Assembly (NCBI GenBank): GCA_025331565.1
Contig: JAFREQ010000014.1
Coordinates: 6,714,501 to 6,778,500, forward strand
Direction: 5' to 3'
Origin: Holacanthus passer
Taxonomy: Eukaryota > Chordata > Actinopteri > Pomacanthidae
Length of the DNA stretch: 64,000 nucleotides
Below the pieces are notes generated by a model. The model was not told where the DNA came from. It worked only from the letters and a program-made list of their open reading frames with translations, and did not search any database. The position numbers were made by a program, and so were the translations under genes. This document shows, piece by piece, positions 52,201 to 61,200 of the stretch (its first letter is position 1; each line of letters opens with the position of its first letter).

Positions 52201-55200
52201 ATCATCTGGTTCTTTCATGTTTTCTTTTTTGTATTAATCCATTAATCTATTAGTCATCTGGTCTTCAAAATATCAGGGGACAGACAATAATGCTCTTTGC
52301 AATTCCCCAAAGTTATAGGTTGACACATTCATAGTCCTGTGATCTGATCAACACTCCAAAGCCAAGGGTATTCAGTTTACTATCATATCGTATATCTCAT
52401 TTGAGCTGCTGGAACAAGAGGATTAGTGAAAAAATATTCTCATAATTACTTGATTAGCAAAATTTGAGTCAAGTTACTAACTGACAGGTCTAAATCCAAT
52501 TTTCTTCATCATGTTTTAGACCCTGATCATGTTCTTCACAATCACAAGTCATCATCTCCTCCTGTGCTCTGCTTTGTTGGTGCTTTTGTACGATCACGTC
52601 TCATTTTCGTGAATAGGTCATTGTATGGGTTTTTTTTGCATCTATTTGTGTTCCCTCATGATTGTGATGAGAATTGACTCCCGGCCGTTCAGTCTTCTTC
52701 CTCTTTGTTTTGTGGTAGAGGAGATGCACAGCTGCCCTATCATAGAGCAGCTATGGTTTGTTTTCTCCGAGGGCAGAGAAGTCTCACAGTTAACTTCCTG
52801 TTTTTGTCTTGCCACCTTCACACGGCACTGGCTTCCATTGAAACAACAGCGGCAGTCTGCTGCTGTGACTGACAGTGAAGCAAAAGCTGATGAAAGTGAT
52901 GGGTGAAGAAATTTACCGCTGGAGCTGTGACGCATCTTTACATTTGATTTCAAAGCAGAACTTGAACATTATAAAATATTATTTGCCACTGACGTTGACT
53001 TGTAATAGTGCTGAAATGAAGAGTCAATTAGTTAATTAGAAAATTAATAATTATGATAATCAGTGAATCATTTAAATGGGTTCTTCGGGGATTTAACACT
53101 GCACTTCCATAAAGTTGTGGGATTCACAAGAGAAAGAAATCTGAACCCACAGAGACTGAGATCATGACCTTTAGTCCCTGGTATGGATCAAGCTCCAGAA
53201 ACACTGGATCCTACATTTCAAATACATGTCAAATACTTAACATTTTTCTTTGCTGCTTTTTTACTGTTTTGTGTGACTATAAGTTGAATATCTGTCAGTT
53301 TTGAACAAAACAAGCTAGAAGACGTCACCTCGGGGAAACTGTGATCAACACTATTCATAATTCCATAACATTTTATCAACTAAACAATTAAATCAAGCAA
53401 ATAATTGTTAGTTGTAGTTGTAGCTAGTGAAAAAAGTTGCTAGTTGCAGCCTTAATGTACCGAATTATCAGTAGACCTGCAGCGATTCGTTGATTAATTA
53501 AAAAGTTGATGGAAAGAAAATTATCTCTTTAAACCATGAACTATTGTGATAATCAATTGCTCGTTGGTTGCAGCCCTCATTATCTGTGGTTTGCCTGGGG
53601 TCAGGAAATTAGTGTCAGTTACAAAAGTTGGCAGTTGTTATTTTATAGTTTATATAGTTCATGGCTCGTGAGCTTGACTCAAATTTTGCTGCTGCTCACA
53701 CTTAAGAAGCCAAAGCTGGAGAAAACGATTATGTTTGCGCGGATCATCAACAACACGGAAAATTCCCTTTCCGTGTTTACATTCCTGCTCTGTGAATAGG
53801 AGCCAGATTTCAGTGTGTTTGGAAACTTCGTGTGTTTTTGTATCCACATGTTTTTTAATCTCCGCAGGTATTTTGCACTAAGCTCACAGAGGCTGGAATC
53901 CCTCAGGACGTGATTACAGGGATCTTCTCCAACATCTCCTCTATCTACTGCTTCCACGACAAGTTCCTGCTCCCTGAGCTCAAGACGCGCATTACTGGAG
54001 AATGGTGAGGAACGCACACTCGTCATTGTGCGCTCGTGTGACGTCGTTCTGGGGAAGATTTGGCTCTGCAGCGGTCAGTCAGTGACAGCTGGCTGGCATC
54101 ATAGTCAGGTTGTCAGCGGTGTCGGATTGCGAGGTTGTGTGGTTTTGGTGTGTATCAGAGTTGCAAAACGAATGTCTCTTTTCACAGTCAGCAGGAAATT
54201 TACCTCCAGTGTGTGTTATTGTGCTAACATCAGCCATCCTAGGTAGATAATGACTCCTCTAGAGTTCTTTGTTTAGGGAAATCACCTGTCACATAATGGT
54301 TCACCTCACATTAGTTTCTGGAACTCATCAAAATGAATTTGCTTGAATAGAAAGACGCAACCAAAGGACGTCCACACAGCATGTCGGGAAAGTACACTGT
54401 AGGAAGTTCATAAGGCAGATTCATTTGTGCAATCCCTCAATAATGTTCATATGATTAGTCTTTTTTTATGAGCCTTTATTTGCTTCTTACCTCTGAAGAA
54501 CGACATCAGCGCTTCCTGTCTCGTATTTATGATAATATAACCTTTGTTGGTGTCAAAATGTTCATCAGTGTTGTGTCAGTAGAAAAGATGTAATAGATTC
54601 TGGTAAATCAAACTTTTAGTTACTGAGCACACCTCTCTAAGTACTACTGATCTCTACCTGCTGGGAGGTCTATTCAAATGTGATATGTAAAATAATCACA
54701 TTTGGGACTAAGTTAGTTCAGTTGAATTAATAATGAAGGCAATAATCTGTAGACGTGAAAGCTACCGAAAAGTTCAAATATACTACAATAAAAAGACAAA
54801 ACTATAATTGTACTTCTTTTTTATGAACACTTGTTTTCTGATCAGGACAAAATACTTTCTGTGACTTAAGAAATTATTTCAATAAATAATACATAAAGTT
54901 AAAGATTTTGCTGTCCTGCTTCAAATAGACCCACATTTACTGTATGAAAACTATGAAGTTGTAGAAGAATTTTTTGTCCTTAAAAGGTTTGTGAATTCAT
55001 TTTTGCGCTCGTCCATTTGTTGTGTTTGCTGTAGGGACTCCAACCCTCGTATCGGAGACATCCTCCAAAAACTGGCCCCGTTCATGAAGATGTACGGAGA
55101 ATATGTGAAGAACTTCGACCGAGCCATGGACTTGGTCAACACCTGGACGCAGCGGTCTTCACAGTTCAAGAGCGTCGTCCAGAATATACAAGTAGGTGTC

Positions 55201-58200
55201 CTGTGTTTCTGTGTGTGGTCTAATACTCTCTCTACATTAAAAAAACCTCTTTGTTTCAAATCCTTGTTTTTCGTATGTGAACCATCAGAAACAGGATGTG
55301 TGTGGGAACCTGACATTGCAGCACCACATGCTGGAGCCGGTCCAAAGGATTCCTCGCTACGAGCTGTTGCTCAAGGACTACCTGAAGAAGCTGCCCGAGG
55401 ACGCTCTGGACCGAAAAGATGCAGAGAGTGAGACATTGAACCCGCTGTTTTTACTGTAACACACGTGCTGCTTAGTCACGACTCAGTCATGGAAAGAGAG
55501 AGAAATCTTCCAGTCGTAGTTTTCTGTCTTCCAGTCGATCTGTTTTACCTCTGCTTCACCTTTCTTTTACAAGTCAATCATTATCTATGTTGAACTCAAT
55601 AGAAGAATAAGAAATCTCAAAGCCAGGGCCGTCATTAAAATAAAGCCCAAATTTCTGAACATGGTTGGGTTCCATTGTAGATGTGAGCGCTGCCATTCAG
55701 CTAAAAGTGATGCAATAATTAGAGGTGACGTGAACATAAAAAGGTCAATGGAAGGACCCAAAAGGAGGTGAACCGATGCAGATTCACATTCCACAGAGCG
55801 CCGGTGAAGCAAAGACACGTCCACTCGAGTTGATAATGCACAAATGAACACGTGTGGTTATCCTGAGTTACGTATATGGCTCTGTGACTGTACAAGGACA
55901 GGAGGAGAAGGAGTAGAGAGAAGCTTTACAATCATACCCAGAGTCGATGTCTGAACAGGGGTTTGTGGCCGAAAGATACAAACTGCAAACCCACTCCAGA
56001 GCTCAGAAGGCACCAAAGATTTACCTTGTTGCACATGAACACATCTTTTACTTTGCACAGCTCAAACCTGAGATTTCGCCAACAAGATACTATGATTCAT
56101 TGCTTGGTTCCGTGATCATCACATTTTTGCATTTGTGAATTATCCTACTGCATTATATCATTACTCACATAAAAACAAAACTATGTGTCACATATTGTAG
56201 GGTCTTGTACTATGTGACATCATCTTCTATTAAGTTTCATTTATTCTATTTAGTTTTTATAGTAAATTAAATGTGCACCAGAGTCTTGGCTCTATGAGAT
56301 ACAGTATTTCTATTGTAACACCTTAATTAACATAATACACTAATATGAATCTATGTGATTATGTGTACAGTACACTAAATAGATTAGGACTTCCTGTAAG
56401 ACAGATATATCTTATGATGTGAGGAGACAAGTACCTGAAGTACCTTCGCCTCAGTAATGGCCTCATTAGTATAACCAGTTAATTTAATCTGTCATGAGGA
56501 AAATGGCAGGACATTTGCCAGGTCCCTTGCCTCTTGTTACACAGTCGTTACGACGCCTGTTAGATTACTTCATTTCATCCTCGTGCCTCAGATACTGTAG
56601 CTCTAAGTGCTCTGTGTGCAGTTTCATCTTCTGCCTGGTAAAGACACATTACATACTTAAAATCAGTGCGTCACCCTTTGTGCCCAAAAAGTCCATTTTG
56701 CATGATCAGATGTCCTCCCACATTCACCTGAGCGTTATCTTCAGCACGCTGTGTTCTTTGGAGTCTGTGAAAGGGTTGTCTCTCATCCACTCCAGTTGAA
56801 AAGCAGTTCATCACAGTTGTTTTGGCTTCATTTCCTCCGGCTGTGTGTCACTTCTGTTTATGTAGGCCATGATTAAGATGGCTGACTCAGGTGCTCACGA
56901 GCATTAGTGCAAAGCTCTCCACTGGCTAAAAGCCAGCCTAATGCATATAGTGTGTTTAATGTTGAGACAGTTCGTGTCGAGCATGTTATCGTGTTAAATT
57001 TGTAGAATATGTGTGACACCCCCTGGCAAATCTTATTTTCCAGTGAGCAGCAAAGTAACATGCTTGATTTATCGCAGTTTGACTCTGATAATCTGAAGGC
57101 CAGTTTTACTGAAACATGATCACATCGTATTAAATCCTGAATTTCATGCAAACATGCTTACATTTGTGTGTGTTAATGTTTGCTGCAGAGGCGCTGGAGC
57201 TGATCTCGACTGCAGCCAACCATTCCAATGCAGCAATCAGGAAAATGGTAAGACTTTGCTCAACGCCCTACGTCAATCCTCTGTTTTTGTTTTCGTCACC
57301 TCTTTCAAAACTCTTTTCAACACTCATTGAGCTTTATAAAATCCACCTAAAGTGTTACCCAATCCAAAGAGCTGCTGATGCTGTGCTGTCAGTCAGCCAC
57401 GTTGCTGCAAGTTTTTGTCTGAGAGAGTGAACGAGTTGAATTAGTACAGACAGGAAGTTGCTGTTTCCTGCCTCGAGTTTCACAGCTTGAGGAAGCCTGA
57501 CTGACTATTTAACACTCATCCTCTTCGTCTCTTTCCTCTGTCTGGTCGCGTTACTCGTATTTCTCTCGCAAACCTTGAAGCAGCTTCAGCAGACAAATGT
57601 GTTTATGAATCAATAAAGCAATATAACACCTGCTTTCTGCCTTACTGGAAAACCCATGAATGAATGAGAGTCTTGGCTGATAACAGAATAACCCCCTCTG
57701 GTGGAGTCTGGCTCATAGCTCCATCTGTCTTCTCACTCTCATGTGTCTGCTCGTCTTTTCTGACTTCCTCATCCTCCTGTTGCCTAATGTTTCCAGGAGA
57801 AGATGCACAAGCTGCTGGAGGTTTACGAGAGGCTCGGAGGAGAAGAGGACATAGTAAATCCAGCCAATGAGCTCATCAAAGAAGGACATATCAAGAAGAT
57901 GTCAGCCAAAAACGGAACAGCACAAGACCGATACCTCTACTTGGTGAGAAAATTTGAAGTGTTAAATAAGATAAATATCTCACTGCTGGAGGATCTTTGC
58001 ATGTGTGAATATGTTTTTCTGTCTCTGATCTAGTTCAACAACATGGTGCTATACTGCGTGCCTAAACTCAGACTGATGGGACAGAAGTTCAGTGTCAGAG
58101 AGAGGATTGACATCGCCGGCATGGAGGTGCAGTTCTGTCTTGTGTTTTCTCTTATAGCCTTTTATAATCTCTTTATTCCGGTGGGTGCTAATGTCCTCTG

Positions 58201-61200
58201 TTTCTTGTCTTCAGGTGCAGGAGAATGTGAAGCAGAACCTTCCTCACACGTTTGCCATCATCGGCAAACAGCGTTCACTGGAGCTGCAAGCCAGGTAAAG
58301 ACACCTGAAGAGAAAAAGTCCAAACAGAAATTTGAAAATGCTCCCAAAAAGTGTTCAATATTGAATAAATTGTGTAAATAAGAAGTTTATGAATGAAGAA
58401 TGTTAAATCAAATTAAGAAATAGTGATATTTTAACAATTTGTTGAATATACATCCATTCCAACATGGACTGATTGTCTAAATATTTAAATAGTCCGAGCC
58501 ATTTCATTGTGATGTTCTGTATTTTTTGTTAAGATAAAATAATCCCATGATCTTTTATTTGCTTTACAGGACAGCTGAGGAGAAAGAAGACTGGATTCAG
58601 GCAAGGATCACACACATGCTGGCGGACATATAGGAGGACACCCACGCACATATGCACACACAGCCTCTATCTCTCTCTGTACAAGCCTGCGCCTTTGGTA
58701 GTTTTGCTTTATTAGAGAATGGAATTAGTAAAGATTTCCCCCCACACGCTCATTCAATGTGTTTGGGAATTATATTCTCTAATAAAGCCCCTTATTATTG
58801 CTCATTTAGCTCATTACAGCAGTAAAGCTGATTAAAACATTTTGCAGGCTGGAAGAGGAGGTGGGCGTTTGGGAGGTCTGATATGTGTTTTTAGCCTGGA
58901 TGTGAGCATGAGAGAGGGTTGAAATGAATAGAGGCAGCATTCAGAAAAGCAGCCACTTGAAAAAGATTTTGAAGAGAGAAGGAAAGGTTTTTATGCACAA
59001 CTAGCCGGGCAGGTTTCTTGAGCTGTGTTTTCATTGCTGTTATCATCCTGGTCAGACCAGACAGCATGCCACTATGTCTCTGTTTCCCAGTCAGGCAGGA
59101 AGGGAAATCTTGTCATTCTGAAATTTACAATGTACACTCTAATAATAATTAATGCATTCAAATGCCGACCTGTCTGATCAATAATCCGTCTCTTCTTTTG
59201 CTCTGTGCTCTCGCCGTCCCTTCTGTCCCCTGCCCCCTAAATCTGACTCACAGGTGATCCTGGCCACAATCGAACGGCACAAACAAAACAGCGAAACGTT
59301 CAACAAAGCCTTCAACAGCTCCTTCTCCCGGGAAGACGACCACGTCCCTGAGTCACCGGTCAGTCTCACTCTCCGTCAGTCAATCAGTTAATTAGTGGTG
59401 TCATCCCATGCAATAAATCTTGGCGAGCTAGTGGTACGCCAAAGGAGTTCGTCATAGTCTGGTCTTTGTCTTCCCGAACAGCTCTCCATCTATGGATGTG
59501 GTAGTATCATACACGCACATAAAGAAGCTCTTTCTTTTCTTTTCCTGACAGTTGCACACGTAGCGTCTGTGAGTCTCTTCTCCCAGAACTCTCTCATGAC
59601 CTAATAGGGAAAGCCCAAGTCAAAGTGTATACAAAACTCTTATGGATCTGCTTTGACCCACTTTGGGCTGGCTGGAGCTGGACGCCGGCCAAACGTAACT
59701 CGACACAGGGGGCGAGATCGGAAGGTCCAGACTGACACCTAGTGGTGGAGATATGTGACTGCAGACAGAAGCTGCTGGTGCTCAATGTTTTTTTTTTTGC
59801 TTCTCCTCAGGGTCCTTGGTGCAACACATCCATCGACTCAGACGGTGAAAGACTGCATGAAAGGGTAAGATACAACTTTTTATATATATGATATATATAG
59901 AAATAACACTCTTTGTCGCCTGGCATGCTGGTGGTACTTAGAGGAGATGGTTTATTCAGTCTGTTCCTTGATTATACCCTTAAGCATTAACCCTTCAGGA
60001 GAAACCAGTGCTGGAATTAGCTGTGGGCACCTATTGACTCCCCCAGTTGTCTGTCTGTGTATGTATTAGTTAGTTCTTAGCAATTAGCTTGTGATTTGAT
60101 TAAGCACAATTTTATGTAGGAGCATGTAAGTAAATGCAATTTAAATTGAAATAATAAATTTCTTAAAGCTAGATTCAAGATAATGTAATAATGCAGGTCA
60201 TAAGGCCCCTGTGATTTTAGTTTATAGTGAACCTCAATTGTGCACACAGTATTAGTAATTAGCAATTTGCAATTAATCAAACGACCACAAACAAATGAGC
60301 CTGAAGCTTGCAGGCCCCCTGAGGGTTTGGAGCTCGGGGGAATTTGCTCACTTAGCATTGTTGGTAATCTAATTTTGCCCTTGAGGCTCATTATTTTATG
60401 GTTTATTTAATGAATAGAAAATCTGTCAATTTGTCTGTTTATTTTAACTTCTTGTCGTTTTAACTTCTCATGTGTGTAATTTGCAATTAAGTACTCTATC
60501 TTTTTTAACTTACCTAGAGGGATTCTGGTGCATAATGAACGGCTCATTACAAAATCAGAATCAGAATCGGATTCATTGCTAAGTATTTTTTCAATTACAA
60601 GGAATTTGCCTTGGTATATTGGTGCATGACAATAAACACAGTATGAGAAAACATAAGAGGAAAAAGCAAGTATTGCAAGTCAAAAGCATAAATAGAAAAT
60701 TGAAATAAAGTGTAAAGTAAAATATGATAAACAGATTTGTATATGTAAGTGTAGAGTTACTTCAAAAAAGAACAAAGGCTTTGCTGCAGTTTCAAGCTTT
60801 GGCTTTACTTTGAAAAACCATCATCAGGAGAAGGTAAAGGTGTCCAGAATGACTAATTAATACCAGGTGTGCCAGCTGATTGCTCAGTTGTCACAAGTCT
60901 ACACTGCTCATATGATAGAGGAAAGAGAAAGATAGAGAAATGTCATTAGCAGGTATAAACCTTCCTCGAACAGGTCCAAGAGCTTGAATGGAACTAATGT
61001 CGTTTGCATGATGTTGTATGTGATGTGTTTTGATGTATATATAGTGTTGAAATGTGTTGCTCTATAAGTAGGTAGGCGTGATTTCATCAGCCCAATTGAT
61101 GCAACCAGCTGGCACACCTGCTATTTCTTAGCTGTTGTTTCCCAACACCTTTATGTCCTCCTGATGATGGTTTTAACATTTAACTTCAGCCCCAGGTCTG

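Noticed and set aside
58601..58633. Annotating the GC after exon 13 as a sequencing error for GT
   Set aside because: CAG|GCAAG is the standard context of true GC-AG introns, so the base is accepted as it stands.
60908..61117. 69-codon minus-strand frame inside the inverted-repeat element
   Set aside because: It lies between the arms of a MITE-like element. It could be a transposon relic but shows no recognisable transposase motif.
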